A stretch of 64,000 nt of DNA from JAZLDV01 sp045614925 (GTDB lineage: Bacteria; Bacillota_I; Bacilli_A; Erysipelotrichales; Coprobacillaceae), in the NCBI GenBank assembly GCA_045614925.1, contig JAZLDV010000044.1, positions 12,954-76,953 on the forward strand, read 5' to 3'. How positions within the stretch are numbered: the first letter of the stretch is position 1; the number at the start of each line of letters is the position of its first letter. Positions 56,735 through 64,000 of the stretch are shown here, one piece after another. The notes beneath the pieces were generated by a model. The model was given only the letters and a program-made list of their open reading frames with translations, was not told the DNA's origin and ran no database searches. A program made the position numbers and the translations under genes.

Positions 56735-58168
56735 ATGAATTTTGAACAAGTTATTGGATTAGAAGTTCACTGTGAATTAAAAACAAATTCTAAAATGTTT
56801 TCATCTTCTCCAGTTACATTTGGTGAAGAACCAAATACAATGATTAATGAAGTAGACATGGCTATGACTGGAACATTACCTGTTTTAAACAAAAAAGGTG
56901 TTGAATATGCTATTCGTGTATGTCATGCATTACATATGGAGATTGATGAATTATTATGCTTTGATAGAAAAAATTATTATTATTCAGACTTACCTAGAGG
57001 ATATCAGGTAACACAAGATAGAAGACCTATCGGGAAAAATGGATATATTGATATTGAAGTAGATGGTGAAAAAATAAGAATTAATATTGAAAGACTTCAT
57101 ATGGAAGAAGATACTGCAAAACAGTTCCACTTTGATGATTATTCATTAATTGATTATAATCGTTCTGGTATTCCTTTAGTTGAAATAGTAACTAAACCTA
57201 ATATTAGAAGTGGTGCACAAGCTGCAGCATATTTAGAAAAATTAAGACAAATCTTATTATATACTGATGTATCTGATGCAAAAATGGAAGAAGGTTCAAT
57301 GCGTTGTGACGTTAATATTTCTATTCGTCCTTATGGAAGTGAAAAATATGGTACACGTGTTGAAATCAAAAACCTTAACTCAATTTCAAATGTTCAAAAA
57401 GCAATTGAGTTTGAAGCTTTAAGACATGAAAGAGAATTAATTCAAGGTCGTGGTCTTGAACAAGAAACTAGAAGATTTGATGAAGATTTAAAAGAAACTG
57501 TAACAATGCGTAAAAAAGGTGATGCAGTAGATTATAAATATTATCCAGAACCAAATATCTTGCCAATTCGTATTTCTCATGATTGGGTTATGCAAATTAA
57601 AGATGAATTACCTATGTTTGCAGATGAAAGAGAAGCATTATATATTGAAAAACATGGTTTACCAAAAGTTGATGCTAAAATTTTAGTTTCTAATAAACAA
57701 GTTTCTGATTTTTATGAAGAAGCTGTAAAATATACTAATGAATATAAATTAGTTTGTAACTGGTTATTAGGTGAAGTACAAGCTTATTTAAATAAAGCTA
57801 ATTTAACTATTAATGAAACTAAATTATGTCCTGAATATTTAGCTAAAATGATTAATTTTATTCAAGATGGAACAATTTCATCTAAACAAGCGAAAAAAGT
57901 ATTTGAAATTTTAATGAATGAAGGTAAAGATCCATTAGTTATTATTGAAGAACAAGGAATGAAACAAATTAGTGATCCAAAAGCATTAACTGAAATTATT
58001 AATGGTATTTTAGATAATAATGCACAATCTATCGAAGATTTTAAAAATGGTAAAGATAGAGCTGTTGGATTCTTAGTTGGTCAAATTATGAAGAAAACTG
58101 GCGGACAAGCTAATCCAAAAGTAACTAATCAGATTTTAATTCAATTATTAAAAGAGAGAACGCAATAA
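56735..58168 (+). CDS. gatB: Aspartyl/glutamyl-tRNA amidotransferase subunit B
   Basis: A 477-residue subunit that phosphorylates the misacylated tRNA end and transamidates it. The cradle domain has GLEVHCELKTNSKMF, DLPRGYQVTQ, the RLHMEEDTAK loop and DYNRSGIPLVEIVT. The C-terminal YqeY-like helical tail is present (KILVSNKQVSDFYEE and VGFLVGQIMKKTGGQANPK). Complete. GGAGGGG in the gatA-gatB junction is its Shine-Dalgarno. Last gene of the ligA-camS-gatCAB operon; no hairpin is obvious right after it. Confidence 0.96.
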   Translation: MNFEQVIGLEVHCELKTNSKMFSSSPVTFGEEPNTMINEVDMAMTGTLPVLNKKGVEYAIRVCHALHMEIDELLCFDRKNYYYSDLPRGYQVTQDRRPIGKNGYIDIEVDGEKIRINIERLHMEEDTAKQFHFDDYSLIDYNRSGIPLVEIVTKPNIRSGAQAAAYLEKLRQILLYTDVSDAKMEEGSMRCDVNISIRPYGSEKYGTRVEIKNLNSISNVQKAIEFEALRHERELIQGRGLEQETRRFDEDLKETVTMRKKGDAVDYKYYPEPNILPIRISHDWVMQIKDELPMFADEREALYIEKHGLPKVDAKILVSNKQVSDFYEEAVKYTNEYKLVCNWLLGEVQAYLNKANLTINETKLCPEYLAKMINFIQDGTISSKQAKKVFEILMNEGKDPLVIIEEQGMKQISDPKALTEIINGILDNNAQSIEDFKNGKDRAVGFLVGQIMKKTGGQANPKVTNQILIQLLKERTQ

Positions 58169-58172
58169 AAGT

Positions 58173-58201
58173 TTGTATTTAAGCCATTTATTTGGTATTA
58201 T
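58173..58201 (+). promoter_or_regulatory. Promoter of the unknown membrane protein gene at 58224
   Basis: TTGTAT, 17 bases, TATTAT, with TTGG before the -10 (extended form). Confidence 0.6.
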
Positions 58202-58223
58202 GTATTATAAGGTTGGTGATAAA

Positions 58224-58994
58224 ATGGCTAAAAAATTTGTTTTTGATGATGAGAATCTAGAAATTATTGATAGACATGATGATGTTCATAGTTCTGTTAA
58301 TACTCAAAATCAAATGAATGATGAAATAAAAGAAGTTGAAAATAAAAATCTTGAAAAAACTATTGTAGTTTCAAAAGATGAGATTTTTCAAACTGAAGAA
58401 TTAGAAGAGGATTTACCTGAAGAAAAAGAATCAATGTTAAAGAGGGTTTTACATATGAAATGGCGATGGTGGCATTATATTCTTTTTGGGTTAATTGTTT
58501 TATGTATATTATTTGCTGTTTATATTTATTCAGTAACGAATACAGATGGACCTGTTTATGGTAATAGATGTGAAGGCGTTGTTGCTATTCCTATCGATGC
58601 TAAAACATCTACAATTGAAAATATGACTAAAGAATATCAAGAAATTGAATCTTTAGAAATTGAAGTTGTATGTAAACAGATTAAATTTGATATTACTTTT
58701 AAAAGCGGTACAAAAACAAAAAAAGCAATTTCAATTGCTGAAACTGTTGTAAAGTCATTTGACGAAGAAGCAGGAATTCAAAAAGATGAAGAAAAAACAT
58801 ATAGTAACTTATTTGGTTCTATTGATAATGAACCTCAATATGATATTAATGTTTGTCTAATTTGTGAAGACAATAAAGATTTCCCAGTTTATGGTACTAA
58901 GCATACACAAAGAGATAAAATCACTTATACTTATGCTAGTATTAAGGATCAGGAAAGTTATGACAAAGCAGTGTCTACATTAGACGAAAAATAA
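58224..58994 (+). CDS. Bitopic membrane protein of unknown function
   Basis: A 256-residue protein with an about 80-residue acidic cytoplasmic N-terminus, a basic/aromatic stretch (KWRWWHY), one transmembrane helix at about residues 84-107, and an about 150-residue outer domain containing three or four cysteines and several short beta-rich segments (EIEVVCKQIKFDITF). I recognise no family. GGTGAT precedes the ATG at 58224; the frame runs 51 bases further upstream over the promoter. It stands between gatB and the rRNA methyltransferase gene, with its own promoter and terminator. Confidence 0.72.
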   Translation: MAKKFVFDDENLEIIDRHDDVHSSVNTQNQMNDEIKEVENKNLEKTIVVSKDEIFQTEELEEDLPEEKESMLKRVLHMKWRWWHYILFGLIVLCILFAVYIYSVTNTDGPVYGNRCEGVVAIPIDAKTSTIENMTKEYQEIESLEIEVVCKQIKFDITFKSGTKTKKAISIAETVVKSFDEEAGIQKDEEKTYSNLFGSIDNEPQYDINVCLICEDNKDFPVYGTKHTQRDKITYTYASIKDQESYDKAVSTLDEK

Positions 58995-58998
58995 AAAT

Positions 58999-59022
58999 AA
59001 ACGAGCATTGCTCGTTTTTTTT
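58999..59022 (+). terminator. Intrinsic terminator before rlmD
   Basis: 8-bp stem AAACGAGC / GCTCGTTT with loop ATT. The T-run leads directly into the GGAGG of the next gene. Confidence 0.85.
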
Positions 59023-59032
59023 GGAGGTAATT

Positions 59033-60382
59033 ATGAAAAAGAATGATTATTTAGATGCGTTATGTGTAGATTATACACATGATGCACAAGGAATTGTAAA
59101 AGTAGATGGATTTCCAGTCTTTGTAAAAAATATGCTTGTTGGAGAAAGAGGAAAAATCAAAATAATCAAAGTTGTAAAAAACTATGCAGTTGGAAGATTA
59201 ATTGAGTTGTATGATTGTTCTCCTTATAGAGTTGAAGCAAAGTGTCCATTATTTAAACAATGTGGTGGATGTCATATTCAGCATTTATCATTAGAAGGTC
59301 AGCAAAAATTTAAAACAAAACGTGTTAAAGATACATTAGAAAGAATAGGTAAATGTGATGTAGAAGTTAATAATTGTTTAATGATGGATGAACCATGGTA
59401 TTATAGAAATAAAGTTCAGGTACCTGTAGGAAATAAAGATGGGCATCTGATTTCAGGTTTTTATAAACAGCATAGTAATGATATTGTAGAGATGGATCAT
59501 TGTTTTATACAAAATGATGAATCAAATGCTTTGGTAAAAAGAACAAGAGAATTATTAGAATATTATGGTGAAGAAGCATATGATAAAGTAAAGAGAACTG
59601 GTAATATAAGACATATTTTAGTTAAATATGGTTTTACACAAAAAGAACTTATGCTAGTTTTAATTACATATAAAGATAAAGTAAAACATTTAAATGAAGT
59701 TTCTGAAATTTTGAAAAAAGAGTTTTCTCAGCTTAAAACTATTATTTTAAATATTAATAAAAGACATGATAATGTTATACTTGGGGATGTTGTAAAAGTT
59801 GTTGATGGGCAAGGATATATAGAAGATACTTTATTAGGTAATGTATATCGTATTTCTACTCAGTCTTTCTATCAGGTTAATCCTATTCAGGTAGAAACTT
59901 TATATTCTAAAGCTATAGAATATGCTGAGTTGGATCAAAATGATGTTGTTGTTGATGCTTATTGTGGTATTGGGACAATTTCATTATCAATGGCTAAACA
60001 TGTTAAAAAAGTATATGGAGTTGAAATAGTTGAACAAGCAATTATAGATGCAAAAAACAATGCTTTAAGAAATGATATTCATAATGTTGAATTCACATGT
60101 CAGGATGCAGGTGAGTTCATGGTTCAAATGGCTAAAAAGAATCAAAAAATAGATGTTGTTATGGTTGATCCTCCTAGAAAAGGATGTTCTCAAGTTTTCT
60201 TAGATCAGCTATTAACATTATCTCCTAAAAAGGTTGTTTATATTTCTTGTGATGTAGCAACTCAAGCAAGAGATATTGCATATTTAAGTCAATTTGGTTA
60301 TAAAGCAGTTATTGCTCAACCAGTTGATATGTTTCCACATAGTCATCATATTGAAAATATTGTTAAATTAATTAAAGAGTAG
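59033..60382 (+). CDS. rlmD: 23S rRNA (uracil-5-)-methyltransferase, RlmD/RlmCD-like
   Basis: A 449-residue TrmA-family enzyme making m5U in 23S rRNA with S-adenosylmethionine. It has an N-terminal TRAM domain (about residues 10-60), an iron-sulfur cluster site C71-x5-C77-x2-C80 plus a later Cys, the SAM motif DAYCGIGTISLSMA, VDPPRKGC, and the catalytic cysteine in YISCDVATQARD. Firmicutes often carry an RlmCD version that modifies two uridines; the sequence alone does not decide. TTGGAGG gives the ATG at 59033. Confidence 0.93.
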   Translation: MKKNDYLDALCVDYTHDAQGIVKVDGFPVFVKNMLVGERGKIKIIKVVKNYAVGRLIELYDCSPYRVEAKCPLFKQCGGCHIQHLSLEGQQKFKTKRVKDTLERIGKCDVEVNNCLMMDEPWYYRNKVQVPVGNKDGHLISGFYKQHSNDIVEMDHCFIQNDESNALVKRTRELLEYYGEEAYDKVKRTGNIRHILVKYGFTQKELMLVLITYKDKVKHLNEVSEILKKEFSQLKTIILNINKRHDNVILGDVVKVVDGQGYIEDTLLGNVYRISTQSFYQVNPIQVETLYSKAIEYAELDQNDVVVDAYCGIGTISLSMAKHVKKVYGVEIVEQAIIDAKNNALRNDIHNVEFTCQDAGEFMVQMAKKNQKIDVVMVDPPRKGCSQVFLDQLLTLSPKKVVYISCDVATQARDIAYLSQFGYKAVIAQPVDMFPHSHHIENIVKLIKE

Positions 60383-60385
60383 ATG

Positions 60386-60415
60386 ATTGCATAATAGAAA
60401 TATTATGCAATTTTT
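60386..60415 (+). terminator. Intrinsic terminator of rlmD
   Basis: 11-bp stem ATTGCATAATA / TATTATGCAAT with a GAAA tetraloop and T-run. Confidence 0.9.
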
Positions 60416-60433
60416 ATTAAGGAAGGTGAATTT

Positions 60434-63403
60434 ATGAATCTTTTAAATAAGAAGTTCTGGTTTTCGTTATGTTTGTTTGGTTTAATTGGTCAGATAGCAT
60501 GGACTGTTGAGAATATGTATTTAAATGTATATATTTATAATATGTTTCAGGCAAGTGCAAGTGATATTTCTTTGATGGTAGGTGCAAGTGCTTTTGTTGC
60601 TACAATTACGACTTTATTTATGGGGGCATTATCAGATAAAACTGGTCAAAGAAAAAAACTGATTTGTTTTGGTTATATTTTATGGGGATTAAGTTTGTTT
60701 GCTTTTTCTTTTATAAATAAAGAATTTTTTTCATTGTTTATTAAAGATATATTAAAAGTTAATTCGTTTTGTATTTTACTTGTAATTATATTGGATTGCA
60801 TTATGACATTTTTTGGCTCTACTGCAAATGATGCTGCTTTTAATGCATGGATTAGTGATAAGGGACAATATAATGCAAGAGGTAAAATTGAAGGTATTGT
60901 GTCTATTATGCCTTTGCTTTCAATTTTAGTTGTTTTTGGATGTTTTATGTTTTTTGATTTAACATTATCAGCGAGCTGGAATTTGATTTTTAGAATATTA
61001 GGACTAATTGTCTGTATTGCTGGGATTTTCGGCTTTGCTTTAATAGACGAAAATTGTCATATTAAAGAAACAGAATCATATAAAAATCTTATTTTTTATG
61101 GATTTAGAAAAGACGTTTATTTAAACAATAAAATGCTTTATTCTTGTTTAGTTCTATTTTGTATTTTTAGTATTTCTATACAGGTTTTTATGCCATATTT
61201 GATTTTATATTATGAGCATACATTACAATTAAGTAATTATGTAATTATATTTGCACCTGCAGTTTTAATTGCAGGATTATTTACAGTATTTTATTCTTCT
61301 ATATATGATGTGGCAGGATTTCAAATTGCTGTTATACCTTCTACAATTATATTAATGTTAAGTTATGTAATATTATTTTTTGCTAGAAGTTCTGCTTTAG
61401 TTTTTATAGGGACATTATTGATGATGATGGGCTATATGAGTGGAATTACTGTTTATGGCGCAGCAATACGTGATCGTATCCCAGAAGGTAAATTTGGGCA
61501 ATTTCAAGGTATTCGTATTATATTCCAGGTTTTGATTCCTGGTATTATTGGACCTATGATTGGTTCAACAGTTTTAAGAAATGCTCATGTGATTGTTAAC
61601 AATGATGGAACACAGTCTTTTATTCCTAATGCTAATATTTTTCTTGCAGCTTTTGTTGTAATGATTTGTTTATGTGTTTTATTAAAATCAGTATTTAATA
61701 TGATCAAAACATCACATTATGATTTATATACAAAAGCAGGGGAAGAATTAATGAGTGATGATTTAAATCCTTGGCAAAGTTATCCTAGACCTCAGCTTAA
61801 AAGAGATAAATATATGATTTTAAATGGAGATTGGGATTTAGATGGATCTTATATTAAGGTTCCTTTTGCACCTCAATCGTTATTGTCAAAATATAAAGGT
61901 GAAATAAATGATGAAATGATTTATACAAAACTATTTAAAATTCCTGAAAATTTTGATAGGGATAAAGTTATTCTTCATTTTGATTCAGTTGATCAGATTG
62001 CTGATGTTTATGTGAATGATCAATTTGTTACTCATCATGTTGGTGGATATTTAAGATTTAGCTGTGATATTTCAAAATATATTGTTAAAGATAAAGAGAA
62101 TAAACTTACAGTAAAAGTTACAGATACTTTATCTAAAAAATATCCATATGGAAAACAATGTAAAGATAGAGGTGGAATGTGGTATACACCTGTAAGTGGT
62201 ATATATAAAACTGTTTGGATTGAAAATGTAAATGATAAATATATTGAAAAAATTACTATTACACCTGATTTAAAAGGAATTGATTTAACTGTTCATGGAG
62301 ATATTGATAAATTTAGTGTTATTATTGAAGATAATGGTAAAAAGAACACATACGAATCATTTACTAATAACATAAGAATAGATATTGAAAATCCTAAAAT
62401 TTGGGATTGTGAAAACCCATATTTATATAAAATGAAAATTATAACAGAACAGGACGAAGTTGAATCATATTTTGCATTAAGAACGATTGAAATAAAAGAA
62501 ATAGAAGGTGTAAAAAGAGTATGTTTAAATGATAAACCTATTTTCTTACATGGTGTTTTAGATCAAGGGTATTTTAGTGATGGTATTTATACACCAGCAT
62601 CAGAACAATGTTATGATGAAGATATTTTAAATATGAAAAAATTAGGTTTTAATTTACTTAGAAAACATATTAAAATTGAACCAGATTATTTCTATTATGC
62701 ATGTGATAAATTAGGTATGCTAGTTATGCAGGATATGGTTAACAATGGATCTTATTCTTTTATAAAAGATACTGTAATTCCTACTTATATTAGTAAAAAA
62801 AGAAATGACACACATATTGATATAAATAGTGAAACATCAAAAATATTTATTTCTCATACAATTGAAACATTACAGCAACTACATAATTTCCCTTGTATAA
62901 TTAGTTATTGTATTTTTAATGAAGGATGGGGTCAATTCCATTCAGATTCATTATATCAGTTAGTTAAACAAATTGATTCTTCGAGAATTATCGATTCTAC
63001 TTCAGGATGGTTTCATCAGAATTATAATGATTTTGATAGTGAACATATCTATTTTAAGAAAATTGATATTGAAGTTAAAGATAGACCTTATTTAGTTTCT
63101 GAATGTGGTGGTTTTACTATGAAGTGTGATCATCATATTTATAGTAAATATAATGTTTATGGTTATGGTGTTTGTGAAAATAGTGAATTATTAACTGACA
63201 AGATTGAAGATATGTATGATACTATGATTTTACCAGGTATTAAAAAGGGTGTCTGTGGTTGTGTCTATACGCAAGTCAGTGATGTAGAAGATGAAATTAA
63301 TGGATTATATACTTATGATAGAAAAGTATGTAAAGTCAATGTTCAAAGAATGAAAGATTTATCTGAACGATTATATAATGAGTTAAATAGGCAAAAATTA
63401 TAG
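60434..63403 (+). CDS. MFS transporter fused to a GH2 family glycoside hydrolase
   Basis: A 989-residue two-part protein in one uninterrupted frame. Residues 1 to about 425 are a twelve-segment MFS sugar-type permease, with ALSDKTGQRKKL as the loop 2-3 signature. From residue 440 it is a GH2 hydrolase: sugar-binding jelly roll (NGDWDLDGSYIKVPFAPQS, GGYLRF), Ig-like domain, then TIM barrel with acid/base Glu830 in FNEGWGQ and nucleophile Glu890 in VSECGG. The permease C-terminus should face the cytoplasm, so imported glycosides could be cleaved at the membrane. An internal in-frame ATG with a Shine-Dalgarno lies at the boundary (61751). Substrate unknown; beta-galactoside or beta-glucuronide are candidates. 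Confidence 0.9.
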   Translation: MNLLNKKFWFSLCLFGLIGQIAWTVENMYLNVYIYNMFQASASDISLMVGASAFVATITTLFMGALSDKTGQRKKLICFGYILWGLSLFAFSFINKEFFSLFIKDILKVNSFCILLVIILDCIMTFFGSTANDAAFNAWISDKGQYNARGKIEGIVSIMPLLSILVVFGCFMFFDLTLSASWNLIFRILGLIVCIAGIFGFALIDENCHIKETESYKNLIFYGFRKDVYLNNKMLYSCLVLFCIFSISIQVFMPYLILYYEHTLQLSNYVIIFAPAVLIAGLFTVFYSSIYDVAGFQIAVIPSTIILMLSYVILFFARSSALVFIGTLLMMMGYMSGITVYGAAIRDRIPEGKFGQFQGIRIIFQVLIPGIIGPMIGSTVLRNAHVIVNNDGTQSFIPNANIFLAAFVVMICLCVLLKSVFNMIKTSHYDLYTKAGEELMSDDLNPWQSYPRPQLKRDKYMILNGDWDLDGSYIKVPFAPQSLLSKYKGEINDEMIYTKLFKIPENFDRDKVILHFDSVDQIADVYVNDQFVTHHVGGYLRFSCDISKYIVKDKENKLTVKVTDTLSKKYPYGKQCKDRGGMWYTPVSGIYKTVWIENVNDKYIEKITITPDLKGIDLTVHGDIDKFSVIIEDNGKKNTYESFTNNIRIDIENPKIWDCENPYLYKMKIITEQDEVESYFALRTIEIKEIEGVKRVCLNDKPIFLHGVLDQGYFSDGIYTPASEQCYDEDILNMKKLGFNLLRKHIKIEPDYFYYACDKLGMLVMQDMVNNGSYSFIKDTVIPTYISKKRNDTHIDINSETSKIFISHTIETLQQLHNFPCIISYCIFNEGWGQFHSDSLYQLVKQIDSSRIIDSTSGWFHQNYNDFDSEHIYFKKIDIEVKDRPYLVSECGGFTMKCDHHIYSKYNVYGYGVCENSELLTDKIEDMYDTMILPGIKKGVCGCVYTQVSDVEDEINGLYTYDRKVCKVNVQRMKDLSERLYNELNRQKL
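61751..63403 (+). CDS. Possible internal start giving a free GH2 glycosidase
   Basis: An ATG at codon 440 of the fusion, in frame, has AGGGGAAG 5 bases upstream. The product (550 residues) would begin exactly at the GH2 jelly-roll domain (MSDDLNPWQSYPRP). TTAATG at the junction would read TAATG, the overlapping stop/start used by several gene pairs here, if the upstream frame were shifted. A separate product is inferred only. Confidence 0.4.
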   Translation: MSDDLNPWQSYPRPQLKRDKYMILNGDWDLDGSYIKVPFAPQSLLSKYKGEINDEMIYTKLFKIPENFDRDKVILHFDSVDQIADVYVNDQFVTHHVGGYLRFSCDISKYIVKDKENKLTVKVTDTLSKKYPYGKQCKDRGGMWYTPVSGIYKTVWIENVNDKYIEKITITPDLKGIDLTVHGDIDKFSVIIEDNGKKNTYESFTNNIRIDIENPKIWDCENPYLYKMKIITEQDEVESYFALRTIEIKEIEGVKRVCLNDKPIFLHGVLDQGYFSDGIYTPASEQCYDEDILNMKKLGFNLLRKHIKIEPDYFYYACDKLGMLVMQDMVNNGSYSFIKDTVIPTYISKKRNDTHIDINSETSKIFISHTIETLQQLHNFPCIISYCIFNEGWGQFHSDSLYQLVKQIDSSRIIDSTSGWFHQNYNDFDSEHIYFKKIDIEVKDRPYLVSECGGFTMKCDHHIYSKYNVYGYGVCENSELLTDKIEDMYDTMILPGIKKGVCGCVYTQVSDVEDEINGLYTYDRKVCKVNVQRMKDLSERLYNELNRQKL

Positions 63404-63474
63404 ATATTAATATAATTGAAAATATTATGAATGTATGATAAAGTAATCATAGTCTTAATGAAAGGATGAATATT

Positions 63475-63855
63475 ATGCAAGAAACTATTTTATTTTATAA
63501 ATTAGATAGTCAGATTCAAATGATTATTGAGAGAATTTCTATGCAATTAGGTATTTTTGTAAAAGAAATTAACGAAGAAGATATTTGCCAAAAAATGGGT
63601 TATTTATTATCTATTGATGGTTTTGAAAGATTAGAAGATATTGAAGTTGAAAGTGACATGAGTAAAGAATTCTTATTCTTTGCAAATATGACAGATCAGC
63701 AATTAGATATTCTTTTAGATGTATTTAGAGGAGCTGGAATTCCAATGATTCCATATAAAGCTAAATTAACAGAAACAAATATTGACTATACATTTTGTGA
63801 GGTTTATAAAAATGTTGAACATGAATATAAATCTATTACAGGTCAAATGAATTAA
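63475..63855 (+). CDS. DUF3783 domain protein
   Basis: A 126-residue protein whose C-terminal third (MTDQQLDILLDVFRGAGIPMIPYKAKLTETN) is the DUF3783 pattern: leucine-rich helix, G-x-P, K-x-x-LT-x-TN. The N-terminal part is a small alpha/beta stretch. The function of DUF3783 is unknown. AAAGGATG supports the ATG at 63475; an ATG at 63466 overlaps it. The 71-base gap upstream has only weak promoter-like sequence (TTGAAA at 63416). Confidence 0.8.
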   Translation: MQETILFYKLDSQIQMIIERISMQLGIFVKEINEEDICQKMGYLLSIDGFERLEDIEVESDMSKEFLFFANMTDQQLDILLDVFRGAGIPMIPYKAKLTETNIDYTFCEVYKNVEHEYKSITGQMN

Positions 63856-63975
63856 AACCGATACTTTAATTTAAACGGGGGTCAAGGCTGATTTGCCTTT
63901 AATTCCTTGGGGTTTAGGTATTAAGAATAAGGTAGAATTTTATCGGTATTGTACCGATAGAATTCTACCTTTTTT
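63856..63975 (+). promoter_or_regulatory. Candidate structured leader or attenuator with a large hairpin
   Basis: The 120 bases after the DUF3783 gene are not coding. They contain a small hairpin AAGGC / GCCTT (63884-63899) that competes with CAAGG / CCTTG. They end in a 20-bp stem (63929-63948 with 63952-63971, one G-U pair) and T-run. ACCGATA at 63857 repeats part of the right arm and could pair with TATCGGT in the left arm, giving an alternative, antiterminator-like fold. The downstream gene is outside the window. Confidence 0.45.
63929..63975 (+). terminator. Strong intrinsic terminator at the window end
   Basis: A 20-bp stem with one G-U pair, a 3-base loop and a run of six T. Much longer than the other terminators in the window. 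Confidence 0.85.
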
Positions 63976-64000
63976 AATGCCAGATCAATCTTAAATTTAG

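Overview
The window is a very AT-rich, gene-dense stretch of a low-GC Gram-positive (Firmicutes) chromosome. It uses TGA as a stop, has a complete murein and T-box repertoire, and carries SpoVB-, CcpA-, CamS- and GatCAB-type genes. The base composition, the gene order and the GatA variant (DTGDSIR in place of DTGGSIR) fit the Erysipelotrichia (Coprobacillus/Faecalibacillus-like gut bacteria) best. That placement is an inference; there is no rRNA in the window to confirm it. I see no phage, insertion sequence, CRISPR array or tRNA. Nearly everything is core chromosome, and small operons are closed by clear intrinsic hairpins.

Layout. 1-2.9 kb: end of a DUF523 gene, a MATE exporter with an acetyltransferase, a VanZ-like protein and a small membrane protein. 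3-8.6 kb: yebC on the minus strand, then two flavoproteins run into the potassium system ktrB-ktrA. 8.7-12.5 kb: a zinc-ribbon membrane protein next to a degenerate Hsp70-like protein, an acetyltransferase, a dense cluster of DnaA-box-like sites, murI, a rhodanese and another acetyltransferase. 12.6-18.3 kb: a CsoR-controlled copper operon (copA with CopZ fused in frame, then csoR), a DUF89 protein, and htpG behind two CIRCE-like elements. 18.4-21.2 kb: a methionine T-box driving metNIQ. 21.2-27.2 kb: nitroreductase, a 2H phosphoesterase, two cell-envelope genes of unknown function, an ABC exporter and enolase. 27.3-31.2 kb: a small membrane protein, then a T-box whose best specifier reading is CGC (Arg) driving a polar amino-acid ABC transporter and an aminotransferase.

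31.1-43.8 kb resembles the Bacillus spoVB-comN-recJ-apt-rel-hisS-aspS segment, with hisS-aspS behind a T-box, then an M24 peptidase, an acetyltransferase, a 37-residue minus-strand gene and murC. 43.8-47.8 kb is ytxG-ytxH-ccpA and T-box-controlled tyrS followed by a lipoprotein made of two nearly identical trigger-factor-type PPIase domains. 47.9-60.4 kb is truB-ribF, then pcrA-ligA-camS-gatCAB, a membrane protein of unknown function and an rlmD-type rRNA methyltransferase. 60.4-64 kb holds an MFS transporter fused in frame to a GH2 glycosidase, a DUF3783 protein and a possible structured leader ending in a 20-bp hairpin.

The most unusual items are: (1) the MFS-GH2 fusion, with an in-frame ATG and Shine-Dalgarno exactly at the domain boundary; (2) the same arrangement in copA-copZ, where removing one A would recreate tandem stop codons before the Shine-Dalgarno; (3) the Hsp70-like protein lacking the catalytic phosphate loop, paired with a zinc-ribbon membrane protein; (4) the DnaA-box cluster upstream of murI; (5) the duplicated PPIase lipoprotein; and (6) two CIRCE-like elements at the htpG promoter.
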